Part shown: positions 26,172-34,973 of the stretch, piece after piece
Layout: each line of letters begins with the position of its first letter
How positions within the stretch are numbered: position 1 is the first letter of the stretch
DNA from: Actinopolyspora mzabensis
GTDB taxonomy: Bacteria > Actinomycetota > Actinomycetes > Mycobacteriales > Pseudonocardiaceae
Length of the DNA: 64,000 nt
Assembly: GCF_900101095.1 (NCBI RefSeq)
Contig: NZ_FNFM01000012.1
Span: 1 to 64,000, forward strand
Direction of reading: 5' to 3'
Notes under the pieces: model-generated
The model's input: the letters and a program-made list of their open reading frames with translations, nothing else
The model's database searches: none
What the model was told of the DNA's origin: nothing
Translations under genes and position numbers: made by a program

Positions 26172-26396
26172 ATGCCGGACGAGAACGCCGTGAAGGCGGC
26201 CCTGCGGAGCCAGCGGCCCCCCGAGCCCCGAGGTGCTGACGGAGGGCCGCAACACCGACGTACGGCCGTTGTGGCGGGCCCCCCGGAGGGAGATGGGGTC
26301 ACACACCCGCCCCACCTCGGCCCACCGGGCCTCCGGAAACCGGGAGGAACCGGTCGCCGCACGCCGGGCGGACAACAGGCGGACTGGGGCGCATGA
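26172..26396 (+). pseudogene. Possible N-terminal relic of L-rhamnose isomerase
   Basis: ATG 26172, behind a GGAG site, opens MPDENAVKAALRSQR with all-G/C third positions. Actinobacterial rhamnose isomerases start with a closely similar VKAALK-Q segment. After about 15 codons the frame turns into a proline/glycine-rich, low-information stretch with lost codon bias and no isomerase motif up to a stop at 26396. The place, directly upstream of the aldolase and kinase genes, is where rhaI is expected. The match is short, so chance similarity is possible. Confidence 0.35.
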
Positions 26397-26525
26397 GCGG
26401 AATTCCTAACACCTCTCCGTCGAGACGCCGTATCGACGAAGGGCACCACCGACTCCCACCGTGGATCCCCGACACCGAGCAGGCACATCAGTGAGTCACT
26501 CACCAGGCACGAAAGGGCCGATTCG

Positions 26526-28574
26526 TTGAACGAGCAGCCATCCGAGAACGTGACCGACGAACTGCTGGACCGGTCCCACCGGCTCGGTGCGGATCCGCGC
26601 AACACCAACTACGCGGGTGGCAACACCTCGGCCAAGGGCACCGGTCGGGACCCGGTCACCGCCGAACCGGAGCGGTTGATGTGGGTCAAGGGCTCCGGCG
26701 GCGACCTGGGCACGCTGTCCGAGTCCGGCCTGGCCGTGCTGCGGTTGGAGCGGATGCGCGCGCTCACCGAGGTGTATCCGGGTGTGGAGCGCGAGGACGA
26801 GATGGTCGCGGCCCTGGACCACTGCCTGTACGGCAAGGGCGGTGCGGCACCCTCGATCGACACCGCCATGCACGGGCTCGTGGCGGCCGAACACGTGGAC
26901 CACCTGCATCCCGACGCGGGGATAGCACTCGCCACCGCGGCCGACGGTCCGAAACTGACCGAGGAGTGCTTCGGCGACAAGGTGGTGTGGGTCCCGTGGC
27001 GACGTCCGGGATTCCAGCTCGGACTGGACATCGCCGAGATCCGGAACCGGCATCCGCAGGCGGTCGGTGTGATCCTCGGTGGACACGGCATCACCGCTTG
27101 GGGCGAGACGAGTCAGGAGTGCGAACGGAACTCACTGTGGATCATCCGCACCGCGGAGGAGTTCCTCGCCGAGCGGGGAGATCCCGAACCGTTCGGAACG
27201 ACGATCCCGGGCAACGAGGCGCTGTCCGAGACCGAGCGGCACGCCCGGGCCGCGGCCCTCGCACCGGTGGTCCGCGGCCTGGTCTCCACCGACAACACCC
27301 AGGTCGGCCACTACGACGACCGGCGGGAAGTGCTGGACTTCCTGGCACGGGAGAAACACCCCCAGCTTGCCGACCTCGGCACCTCCTGCCCCGACCACTT
27401 CCTGCGCACCAAGGTGCGTCCACTGGTCGTGGACCTGCCGCCCACCGCTCCGCTGGAGGACGTGGTCGAACGGTTGCGGCAGCTGCACGCCTCCTACCGG
27501 CAGCGCTACAGCGAGTACTACCACCGGCACGCCGACACCGACTCGCCCGCCATGCGGGGAGCCGACCCGGCGATCGTGCTGGTGCCGGGTGTGGGGATGT
27601 TCTCCTTCGGCAAGGACAAACAGACCGCCCGGGTCGCCGGTGAGTTCTACGTCAACGCGATCAACGTGATGCACGGTGCGGAGGCGGTGTCGCGGTACCA
27701 GCCGATCGAGGAATCCGAGAAGTTCCGCATCGAGTACTGGGCGCTGGAGGAAGCCAAACTCGCCCGCATGCCCGCCCCGAAACCGCTGGCCGGTCGCGTG
27801 GCCCTCATCACGGGAGGCGGCTCGGGCATCGGCAGGGCCACCGCTCGCCGACTCAACGCCGAAGGGGCCTGCGTGGTGTTGGCCGACCGGGACACCGAAT
27901 CGGCCGAGGAGCTGGCCACCGAACTCGGTGGCCCGGACAAGGCCGTGGCGGTCGGCGCCGATGTCACCGACGAGTCCGAGGTCGGCGAGCTGTTCGCGGC
28001 AGCGGCTCGCGCTTTCGGCGGGGTGGATCTGGTGGTCAACAACGCCGGAATGTCCATCTCCAAACCACTGCTGGAAACCACCGCGGCGGACTGGGACCTC
28101 CAGCACGACGTGATGGCGCGGGGCTCGTTCCTGGTGTCCCGGGAAGCGGCCCGCAGCATGACAGCGGCGGGTCAGGGCGGTGACATCGTCTACATCGCCA
28201 GCAAGAACTCCGTGTTCGCCGGGCAGAACAACGTGGCCTACGGAGCCACCAAGGCCGACCAGGCGCACCAGGTACGGCTGCTGGCCGCCGAACTGGGCGA
28301 ACGCGGGATTCGGGTCAACGGCGTCAACCCGGACGGGGTGGTGCGTGGCTCGGGAATCTTCGCCGGTGGCTGGGGCGCGCAGCGAGCGGCCCACTACGGG
28401 GTGAAGGAAACCGAGCTCGGCGAGTTCTACGCCCAGCGCACGCTGCTCAAGCGGGAGGTGCTGCCCGAGCACGTTGCCGCGGCGGTGTTCGCGCTGGTCG
28501 GCGGCGACCTGAACCACACGACCGGAATGCACGTTCCGGTCGACAGTGGAGTGCCCGCCGCCTTTCTGCGGTGA
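26526..28574 (+). CDS. rhaEW: Bifunctional rhamnulose-1-phosphate aldolase / lactaldehyde dehydrogenase
   Basis: A 682-residue fusion. Residues 1 to ~415 are a class II aldolase (NYAGGNTSAKG, metal-binding HLHPDAG, GGHGITAWGE) that splits rhamnulose-1-phosphate into DHAP and L-lactaldehyde. Residues ~430 to 682 are a short-chain dehydrogenase (GGGSGIGRATARRL, NNAGMS, catalytic YGATKADQ) that oxidises lactaldehyde to lactate. The TTG start at 26526 is the only candidate consistent with the family N-terminus and has a GAAAGG site. It is divergent from the LacI regulator and heads rhaB and lutABC. Confidence 0.92.
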   Translation: MNEQPSENVTDELLDRSHRLGADPRNTNYAGGNTSAKGTGRDPVTAEPERLMWVKGSGGDLGTLSESGLAVLRLERMRALTEVYPGVEREDEMVAALDHCLYGKGGAAPSIDTAMHGLVAAEHVDHLHPDAGIALATAADGPKLTEECFGDKVVWVPWRRPGFQLGLDIAEIRNRHPQAVGVILGGHGITAWGETSQECERNSLWIIRTAEEFLAERGDPEPFGTTIPGNEALSETERHARAAALAPVVRGLVSTDNTQVGHYDDRREVLDFLAREKHPQLADLGTSCPDHFLRTKVRPLVVDLPPTAPLEDVVERLRQLHASYRQRYSEYYHRHADTDSPAMRGADPAIVLVPGVGMFSFGKDKQTARVAGEFYVNAINVMHGAEAVSRYQPIEESEKFRIEYWALEEAKLARMPAPKPLAGRVALITGGGSGIGRATARRLNAEGACVVLADRDTESAEELATELGGPDKAVAVGADVTDESEVGELFAAAARAFGGVDLVVNNAGMSISKPLLETTAADWDLQHDVMARGSFLVSREAARSMTAAGQGGDIVYIASKNSVFAGQNNVAYGATKADQAHQVRLLAAELGERGIRVNGVNPDGVVRGSGIFAGGWGAQRAAHYGVKETELGEFYAQRTLLKREVLPEHVAAAVFALVGGDLNHTTGMHVPVDSGVPAAFLR

Positions 28575-28588
28575 CGGCTTTCCTCGGG

Positions 28589-28604
28589 TGACACCACGGT
28601 GTCA
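28589..28604. promoter_or_regulatory. Perfect inverted repeat between rhaEW and rhaB
   Basis: TGACACC-AC-GGTGTCA, 7-bp arms, 15 bp after the rhaEW stop. It is not followed by a uridine run and is short for a terminator, so an operator for a second regulator is possible. No -10/-35 pair was recognised with it. Confidence 0.4.
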
Positions 28605-28676
28605 AGCCCCCGCCCTGCCCGACCACACGGACCGTCCCCTCGGTCACCCGTCGACACCTTTGGGAACGAGATCGCG

Positions 28677-30173
28677 ATGACGAGCAACGAGTTCAACTGC
28701 GCCGCTGTCGATCTGGGCGCCTCCAGCGGCCGTGTGGTGCTGGGCAGGGTGGGCAGCGACCTGCTGGAACTGACCGAACTGCACCGGTTCGGGAACAGTC
28801 CTTCCCGGGACGAGTCCGGGTGGCGCTGGGACATCGGCACGATCCACCACGAGGTACTGGCGGGGCTGCGCCGCGCCGCCGAGCACGGCCCCAGCTCGAT
28901 CGGCGTCGACAGCTGGGCAGTGGACTACGGACTGTTGGACCGGAACGGCGTCCTGCTGGCCGAGCCACGGCACCATCGCGATCCCCGCAACGCGGAAATG
29001 ATCGAACGGGTTCGGGAACGGGTCGACGACGCCGAGCTCTACCGCGTCACCGGGCTGCAGCAGCTTCCCATCAACACGCTGTACCAACTCGTGGTCTCCC
29101 TCGGGGAGGGCGAACTGGATTCGGCGGAGACCATGCTGCTCATCCCCGATCTGCTGACCTACTGGCTCACCGGGGAGATCGGTGCGGAGGTCACCAACGC
29201 CTCCACCACCCAGCTGTTCGACGTCCGCGGTGAGGACTGGGCGTACGATCTCGCGCGGCGGTTGGGACTTCCGACCCACGTCTTCCCACCGCTGCGCGCC
29301 CCGGGGGACTTCGCCGGAACGCCGCGGGCCGAGATCAGCACGCGCACCGGGCTCTCCCGTTCGGTACGGGTGACATCCGTGGCCTCGCACGACACGGCCT
29401 CGGCCGTGGTGGCCGTACCCGCGACCGATCGGCGATTCGCCTACATCTCGTGCGGCACGTGGTCCCTGGTGGGGCTGGAGTTGGACTCCCCCGTACTGAC
29501 CGAACGCTCCCGCGCGGCGAACGTGACCAACGAACGCGGCATCGACGGCACCACTCGCTATCTGCGCAACACGATGGGGCTGTGGCTGCTGCAGGAGTGC
29601 CTGCGCTGCTGGCGGGAACGCGGACTGCGCGCGGATCTCGACGAACTGCTCGAGGGCGCCGCCCGCCAACCGGCGTTCCGCAGCGTGCTCGACACCGACG
29701 ATCCGGCGTTCATCGCACCGCAGGACATGCCCACCACCATCGGCGCGGCCTGCGCCGAGGCCGGTGAGCCGGTCCCGGAAACCCCCGAGGCCACGGTGCG
29801 GTGTGTGCTGGAGAGCCTCGCGTTGGCCCACCGCCGGACGGTTCGCAGCGTGGCGGAGCTGGCCGACCGGGAGGTCGATGTCGTGCACCTGGTCGGTGGC
29901 GGCAGTCGCAACGAACTGCTGTGCTCGCTGACCGCCGACGCCTGCGACCTGCCGGTGATCGCCGGCCCCACCGAGGCGACCGCGCTGGGCAACGTGCTGA
30001 TCCAGGCACGCGCGCACGGCATGGCCGGTGACCGGTCCGAACTGCGCGCGCTCGTGGCTGCCACCCAGCCGTTGCGGCGTTTCGAACCCGGTGACTCCGC
30101 GGGCGCGTGGGATGCTGTGGATCGCCGCGTCCGTGATCGCGCGGGCACCGCGACACGTGCGACAGTCGAATGA
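28677..30173 (+). CDS. rhaB: Rhamnulokinase
   Basis: A 498-residue FGGY-family sugar kinase. The first phosphate motif AAVDLGASSGRVVLG, the substrate segment GVDSWAVDYGLLD, SHDTASAVVAVP and SCGTWSLVGLE are diagnostic of rhamnulokinases, and GGGSRNELLCSLTAD is the adenosine site. It makes rhamnulose-1-phosphate, the substrate of the upstream aldolase. ATG 28677 is used because it matches the family N-terminus. The separation from rhaEW is about 100 bp and includes an inverted repeat. Confidence 0.94.
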   Translation: MTSNEFNCAAVDLGASSGRVVLGRVGSDLLELTELHRFGNSPSRDESGWRWDIGTIHHEVLAGLRRAAEHGPSSIGVDSWAVDYGLLDRNGVLLAEPRHHRDPRNAEMIERVRERVDDAELYRVTGLQQLPINTLYQLVVSLGEGELDSAETMLLIPDLLTYWLTGEIGAEVTNASTTQLFDVRGEDWAYDLARRLGLPTHVFPPLRAPGDFAGTPRAEISTRTGLSRSVRVTSVASHDTASAVVAVPATDRRFAYISCGTWSLVGLELDSPVLTERSRAANVTNERGIDGTTRYLRNTMGLWLLQECLRCWRERGLRADLDELLEGAARQPAFRSVLDTDDPAFIAPQDMPTTIGAACAEAGEPVPETPEATVRCVLESLALAHRRTVRSVAELADREVDVVHLVGGGSRNELLCSLTADACDLPVIAGPTEATALGNVLIQARAHGMAGDRSELRALVAATQPLRRFEPGDSAGAWDAVDRRVRDRAGTATRATVE

Positions 30174-30327
30174 GGACAGCTTTTCGACGACGCCTTTCGG
30201 ATGCTCGGGTGGTCGCCGAGTTCCCGGAACCGGCGATGACCCCCTCCTTCGGGCCGGGTACGCGATCGGGTCCCGAGCACGCGCACCAGGACTTTCGCGG
30301 GGTCTTACCAGAAAGGAAACCGCTGTT

Positions 30328-31065
30328 ATGCGAGTAGCGCTGTTCGCGACCTGTCTCGGGGACACGCTCTTTCCCGGGGCGGTACGCGCCACGCTACGGG
30401 TGCTCGAACGGCTGGGGTGCACGGTGGAGTTCCCACCGGGACAGACCTGCTGCGGCCAGATGCACACCAACACGGGGTATCACGAGCAGGCCGTGCCGGC
30501 GGTGCGGAGCTTCGTCGCCGCCTTCGAGGGCTACGATCACGTGGTGGCGCCCTCCGGATCCTGCGTGGGCTCGATCCGGCACCAGCACGGCATCGTGGCC
30601 GAGCACAGCGGGGACCGGAAACTGTCCGAGGCCGTCGGCCGAGTATCGCCCCACGTCCACGAGCTCTCCGAGTTCCTGGTGGACGTGCTCGGAGTGACCG
30701 ACGTCGGTGCCTACTTCCCGCACCGGGTGACCTACCACCCGACCTGTCACTCGCTGCGGATGCTGCGGGTGGGTGACAAACCGCGGCGGCTGCTGAGCGA
30801 GGTCCGCGGCATCCGGTTGCTCGAACTGCCCGAGGCCGAGCAGTGCTGCGGCTTCGGCGGCACCTTCGCCTTGAAGAATCCTGACGTGTCCGTGGCGATG
30901 GGGGCCGACAAGACCAGGCACGTGCGTGAGACGGGCGCCGAGGTGCTGTGCGCGAGCGACAGCTCCTGCCTGATGCACCTGGGTGGGCTGCTCGACCGAC
31001 AGCGCGAGGGGATCCGCACGATGCACCTGGCCGAGATCCTGGCGGGAACCGAGGAGGACCGATGA
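30328..31065 (+). CDS. lutA: L-lactate utilization Fe-S protein LutA
   Basis: A 245-residue protein with two CCG-type cysteine domains (QTCCGQMHTNTGY and EQCCGFGGTFALKNPDVS), as in glycolate oxidase and heterodisulfide reductase subunits. In the LutABC complex it helps pass electrons from lactate oxidation. ATG 30328 follows AAAGGAAACC. The three lut genes overlap by ATGA/TTGA. Placement behind rhaEW is logical, because lactate is the product of the lactaldehyde dehydrogenase domain. Confidence 0.92.
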   Translation: MRVALFATCLGDTLFPGAVRATLRVLERLGCTVEFPPGQTCCGQMHTNTGYHEQAVPAVRSFVAAFEGYDHVVAPSGSCVGSIRHQHGIVAEHSGDRKLSEAVGRVSPHVHELSEFLVDVLGVTDVGAYFPHRVTYHPTCHSLRMLRVGDKPRRLLSEVRGIRLLELPEAEQCCGFGGTFALKNPDVSVAMGADKTRHVRETGAEVLCASDSSCLMHLGGLLDRQREGIRTMHLAEILAGTEEDR

Positions 31066-32516
31066 GCGGAGTCGACCTGGGAATGCCCGCGTTTCCGGAC
31101 GCGGCACGGCAGGCTGTGCGCGACGCCCAGCTGCGCCACAACCTCGGCAGGGCGACCAACACCATCCGGAACAAGCGTGCCGCGGTGGTCGACGAGCTCG
31201 ACGACTGGGAGCAGCTGCGCGCCTCGGGGGCGGCGATCAAGGCGCACACCCTGAGCAGGCTGGACACCTACCTCGAGCAGTTCGAGTCCGCCGTCACGGC
31301 CGTCGGCGGAACGGTGCACTGGGCACGCGACGCGGCCGAGGCGAACCGCATCGTCACCGATCTCGTCCGCGAGACCGGCGAGACCGAGGCGGTCAAGGTG
31401 AAGTCGATGGCCACGCAGGAGATCGGGCTCAACGAGGCGCTGGCTTCGGCGGGTATCTCGGCGTGGGAGACGGACCTGGCCGAGCTGATCGTCCAGTTGG
31501 ACGAGGACCGGCCCAGCCACATCCTGGTGCCCGCCATCCACCGCAACCGCTCCGAGATACGCGAGATCTTCCGTCGGGAGATGGCGGGTAGCGGCACTCC
31601 CGCGCCCACGGACCTCACCGCCGACCCGGTGCAGCTGGCGGAGGCGGCCCGCCACCATTTGCGGGACAAGTTCCTGCGGGCCAACGTGGCCATCTCGGGG
31701 GCGAACTTCGCGGTGGCCGAGACCGGCAGCCTCGTGGTAGTCGAGTCCGAGGGCAACGGGCGGATGTGCCTGACGATGCCGGAGCATCTGATCAGCGTGG
31801 TCGGTATCGAGAAGCTCGTGCCGAGTTGGCGGGACCTCGAGGTGTTCCTGCAGTTGCTTCCCCGGTCGAGCACCGGCGAACGGATGAACCCCTACACCTC
31901 CGTGTGGAACGGGGTGACCGAGGGTGACGGGCCGAGCAGTTTCCACGTGGTGCTGCTGGACAACGGGCGCAGCGAGGCGTTGGCAGACGAGATCGGCAGT
32001 CAGGCGCTGCGGTGCATCCGCTGTTCGGCCTGCCTCAACGTCTGTCCGGTCTACGAACGTGCCGGTGGCCACGCCTACGGCTCGGTGTATCCGGGACCGA
32101 TCGGAGCGGTGCTGACACCGCAACTGTACGGCGTGGAGTCCGAGGACACCGCCTCGCTGCCGTACGCGTCCACGCTGTGCGGGGCCTGCTACGACGTCTG
32201 CCCGGTGGCGATCGAGATACCCGAACTGCTGGTGCACCTGCGCAACAGGACGGTGCGGGAGCGGAAGGGCTGGTTCGACCGACTGAGCAGCACGGCGATG
32301 CGGGGCCTGGGATGGGTCTTCGGCGACAGCAAGCGACTGGGGCGAGCGCAGCGGATCGCCTCGCTGGGCGGGAGACTGTTCGGCAGGCGCGGGATCGGCA
32401 GACTGCCGTGGCCGCTGTCGCGTTGGACCGACGCGCGCGACGCTCCCGCGCCCGCCCCGGAATCCTTCCGGCAGTGGTGGGAACGAAACAGGACAGGGAA
32501 CGGTGACGAGCGTTGA
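31062..32516 (+). CDS. lutB: L-lactate utilization Fe-S protein LutB
   Basis: A 484-residue protein. The N-terminal LUD domain (VKVKSMATQEIGLNEAL, NFAVAETGSLVVVESEGNG) is followed by two 4Fe-4S clusters (CIRCSACLNVCPVY and CGACYDVCPV) and a C-terminal segment. It is the central electron-transfer component of the lactate-oxidising complex. ATG 31062 overlaps the lutA stop, and the stop overlaps lutC. Confidence 0.94.
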   Translation: MSGVDLGMPAFPDAARQAVRDAQLRHNLGRATNTIRNKRAAVVDELDDWEQLRASGAAIKAHTLSRLDTYLEQFESAVTAVGGTVHWARDAAEANRIVTDLVRETGETEAVKVKSMATQEIGLNEALASAGISAWETDLAELIVQLDEDRPSHILVPAIHRNRSEIREIFRREMAGSGTPAPTDLTADPVQLAEAARHHLRDKFLRANVAISGANFAVAETGSLVVVESEGNGRMCLTMPEHLISVVGIEKLVPSWRDLEVFLQLLPRSSTGERMNPYTSVWNGVTEGDGPSSFHVVLLDNGRSEALADEIGSQALRCIRCSACLNVCPVYERAGGHAYGSVYPGPIGAVLTPQLYGVESEDTASLPYASTLCGACYDVCPVAIEIPELLVHLRNRTVRERKGWFDRLSSTAMRGLGWVFGDSKRLGRAQRIASLGGRLFGRRGIGRLPWPLSRWTDARDAPAPAPESFRQWWERNRTGNGDER

Positions 32517-33160
32517 AACGACCCTCCCGTGACGCGCGCGAGGCGGTACTCGGTTCCGTGCGTTCCGCACTCGCCGGTGGTCAACGCGGCTCGACCGATT
32601 CGATTCCTCGTGAGTACAGCGGGAAGCGCCACGTCGAATCCCTGCCCGACCTGTTCCGGGAACGGGTTGCCGAATACCGCGCCGAGGTGCGCACCACCGA
32701 TTCCTCGGAAGCCCCGGAAGCGGTGTTGGGTGCCCTGGAAGCGGCCGCTGCGCGGCGGGTGGTCGTACCGGAGGGTTTCCCCGCGCGATGGTCGGAGCCG
32801 GTGGCCGAACGCCACGACGCGTTCGGGGACAGTCCCCGGTTGTCGACGGCGGCGCTGGAGAACGCGGACGCGGTGCTGACCACGTGCACGGTGGGAATCG
32901 CCACCACGGGCACGATGGTGCTGGACCACGGTCCGGGACAGGGCCGAAGGGCGCTGACTCTGCTTCCCGACACCCACGTGTGCCTCGTCGCCGCCTCCCG
33001 GATCGTCGACGACGTTCCAGCCGCGTTGGCGGAACTGGATCCGACCGGACCGATGACCTTCATCAGCGGCCCGTCCGCCACCAGCGACATCGAGCTGGAG
33101 CGGGTGGAGGGAGTGCACGGTCCCCGGAATCTTCACGTCGTCGTGGTCGGCGACGTGTGA
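32513..33160 (+). CDS. lutC: L-lactate utilization protein LutC
   Basis: A 215-residue LUD-domain protein. The conserved core is DAVLTTCTVGIATTGTMVLDHGPGQGRRALTLLPDTHVCLV, shown here as family-diagnostic positions 120-160. The start is TTG 32513, in a TTGA overlap with the lutB stop, matching the usual N-terminus (R-A-VLGSVRSAL). The gene closes the operon before a hairpin terminator. Confidence 0.9.
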   Translation: MKRPSRDAREAVLGSVRSALAGGQRGSTDSIPREYSGKRHVESLPDLFRERVAEYRAEVRTTDSSEAPEAVLGALEAAAARRVVVPEGFPARWSEPVAERHDAFGDSPRLSTAALENADAVLTTCTVGIATTGTMVLDHGPGQGRRALTLLPDTHVCLVAASRIVDDVPAALAELDPTGPMTFISGPSATSDIELERVEGVHGPRNLHVVVVGDV

Positions 33161-33172
33161 ACATCCTCCCGT

Positions 33173-33216
33173 CGAAACCGGCACGGTATCGCTCCGACGA
33201 TGCCGTGCCGGTTTCG
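33173..33216 (+). terminator. Terminator hairpin after lutC
   Basis: CGAAACCGGCACGG (33173-33186) pairs perfectly with CCGTGCCGGTTTCG (33203-33216), 12 bp after the lutC stop. Confidence 0.8.
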
Positions 33217-33329
33217 TGTGTCGCATCTCCGATGCGAACCGGGCCCACTACGCTTTTCGGATTCGTTGCGATGGGAAAAACGGTTCACAGCACACTAATC
33301 GTGTTATCCGGGGTTTCATCGAAGCACTC

Positions 33330-33387
33330 TTGACATTGTTACCCGTGGTGACTATACACTCACTGCCTACCTGGTAAGCGCTTACCA
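33330..33387 (+). promoter_or_regulatory. Strong promoter with LacI-type operator before the beta-helix gene
   Basis: Consensus TTGACA (33330-33335), 17-bp spacer and TATACA (33353-33358), followed by the perfect 16-bp palindrome TGGTAAGCGCTTACCA (33372-33387). It differs from the 18174 operator only in the symmetric third position of the half-site (GGTAA instead of GGAAA). About 130 bp of untranslated leader follow. The rest of 33217-33329 shows nothing recognisable. Confidence 0.8.
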
Positions 33388-33517
33388 AAAAGCGGGAAAA
33401 TCTTTTTCCCCGCCGACAACCACAAGAAGCCACTCAACGACGAACCCGACTGGAAGATCCGGGCGATTCCTGCCCGGCACAGTGCAGTGAGACTTCCGAC
33501 GACCACGGGAACGAAAA

Positions 33518-34753
33518 ATGAGAATCGGCACCTCACAAGCCGGTGCACGCGGCCGAACCCCGAAGATCCTGGGAATGGCCCTGCTGGCGACGCTGACCTT
33601 CGCGGCACCGGCATACGCCGACCGCGACGCTGGTACGGCGAACGAAACCACCGGCGACGTGTCCGCCTCGGTGGAGCCAACCGATACCGCCTCGATCCGG
33701 GCGACCTGCGGCAGCGGGTCCTACGACGCCGAGGTGTACTCGGACGGCGGCAACTGGGTCGCCCGCAACGGCTCAACGACGGTCTACAGCGGCGGGAACA
33801 TGCGCGCGGCGACCCAGGCGGCCGTGAACAGCCTAACCACGGGCAGGCGGAGCAAGGAACGAGTGGTGCTGTGGAACTCCGGCACCATGAGCGCGAGCAG
33901 TTCCATCGACCTGCCCAGCTACACCGTCCTCGACTCGTGCGGGACGATCGACGTGACCGGCGGTGTCTCCGCCAACAACGCCGTGGTCCGGGGCCGTGAC
34001 GCCGACCACGTCGAGGTACAGCACCTCAGCGTCACCGGGACGCCCTACTTCGGCGTCTTCTTCCGCAACGGCGACGACATCCACCTCGGCCAGCTCGACC
34101 TGCGACTGTCCGGCGGACTCGGCATCCGCATCGACAACCACGGTGACCGCGGTGAACTCACCACCAACGTGCGGATCGACGACGTCTACGTCTCCGGCAC
34201 CGACAACCACGGCGTGGAGACCTACGGCGTGGACGGGCTGACCGTGGGCACCGTGGTGGCTCGGGACGTCGCCTATTCGGGGCTGCTGCTCAACGACACC
34301 ACCAACGCCACAGTCGGAACGGTCGACGCCGAGAACGCGGGCACCGGTACGGGCTACGCCGCCTTCCGGATGGCCAACCGGAACGGACGCATCAACGGCA
34401 GCTACCCGACCAACATCCACGTCGGCGAGGTGATCGCCCGCGGCGGCGGCCGGGGAGTGTTCTGCGTGTCCGAGAGCGGCGGAGCCGTGATCGACAACGT
34501 CGACATCGCCAACACCGGCAACAACGCGATTCTCATCGAGAACTGCTACAACGTGGAAATCGCCGCGGAAAGCGGTCAGGTCACCGGACCCGGCACGATC
34601 CGACTGGCCGCGCGCTCGGAATTCCCGGTGACCAGAAACGTGACCCTGCACAATCTCACCGTCACCGATTCGGCAATCGTCGAGCACCCGTGCGGTGACA
34701 ACATCACCATCACCAACAACACGCTGGAGAACTCCTACCGCGACGTGTGCTGA
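33518..34753 (+). CDS. Secreted right-handed parallel beta-helix protein, possible pectin-active enzyme
   Basis: A 411-residue exported protein. Residues 1 to ~35 are a Sec signal ending AAPAYA. The rest is a run of short repeats rich in V-x-V, N and G (for example NVRIDDVYVSGTDNHGVETYGVDGLTVGTVVARDV), typical of pectate lyase, polygalacturonase or related beta-helices. Five cysteines are in the mature part. No convincing catalytic motif was identified, so it may be a lyase, hydrolase or a binding protein. The LacI-type operator and neighbouring pectin genes suggest a plant-polysaccharide role. The ATG has only a weak site (GAACGAAAA). Confidence 0.75.
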   Translation: MRIGTSQAGARGRTPKILGMALLATLTFAAPAYADRDAGTANETTGDVSASVEPTDTASIRATCGSGSYDAEVYSDGGNWVARNGSTTVYSGGNMRAATQAAVNSLTTGRRSKERVVLWNSGTMSASSSIDLPSYTVLDSCGTIDVTGGVSANNAVVRGRDADHVEVQHLSVTGTPYFGVFFRNGDDIHLGQLDLRLSGGLGIRIDNHGDRGELTTNVRIDDVYVSGTDNHGVETYGVDGLTVGTVVARDVAYSGLLLNDTTNATVGTVDAENAGTGTGYAAFRMANRNGRINGSYPTNIHVGEVIARGGGRGVFCVSESGGAVIDNVDIANTGNNAILIENCYNVEIAAESGQVTGPGTIRLAARSEFPVTRNVTLHNLTVTDSAIVEHPCGDNITITNNTLENSYRDVC

Positions 34754-34794
34754 CCCGCGCGGCACGTGACGACGTCCTGCCGAAACCGATCACC

Positions 34795-34826
34795 CGTGGG
34801 GCTGCCGCTCGGCAGCCCCACGTTTT
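34795..34826 (+). terminator. Intrinsic terminator after the beta-helix gene
   Basis: CGTGGGGCTGCC (34795-34806), loop GCTC, GGCAGCCCCACG (34811-34822), then TTTT. A perfect 12-bp stem with a uridine run, the clearest intrinsic terminator in the window. Confidence 0.92.
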
Positions 34827-34973
34827 CGAGTCACCCTCCGGTACCAACCGGGGGATGCCCTCCTCCGCCGCGAGTTCCCCCTTGCGGCGTTCCGATCCAC
34901 TCAGACATCTCTCGGGGTGCCGTGGGGGCGATGCCGGATATCGCTCATCTTCGCAACCGGTCATCATCGAGTC

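Noticed and set aside
26150-26608. 152-codon minus-strand frame upstream of rhaEW
   Set aside because: Serine/proline/glycine-rich, overlaps the rhaEW start and has no ribosome site or family resemblance.
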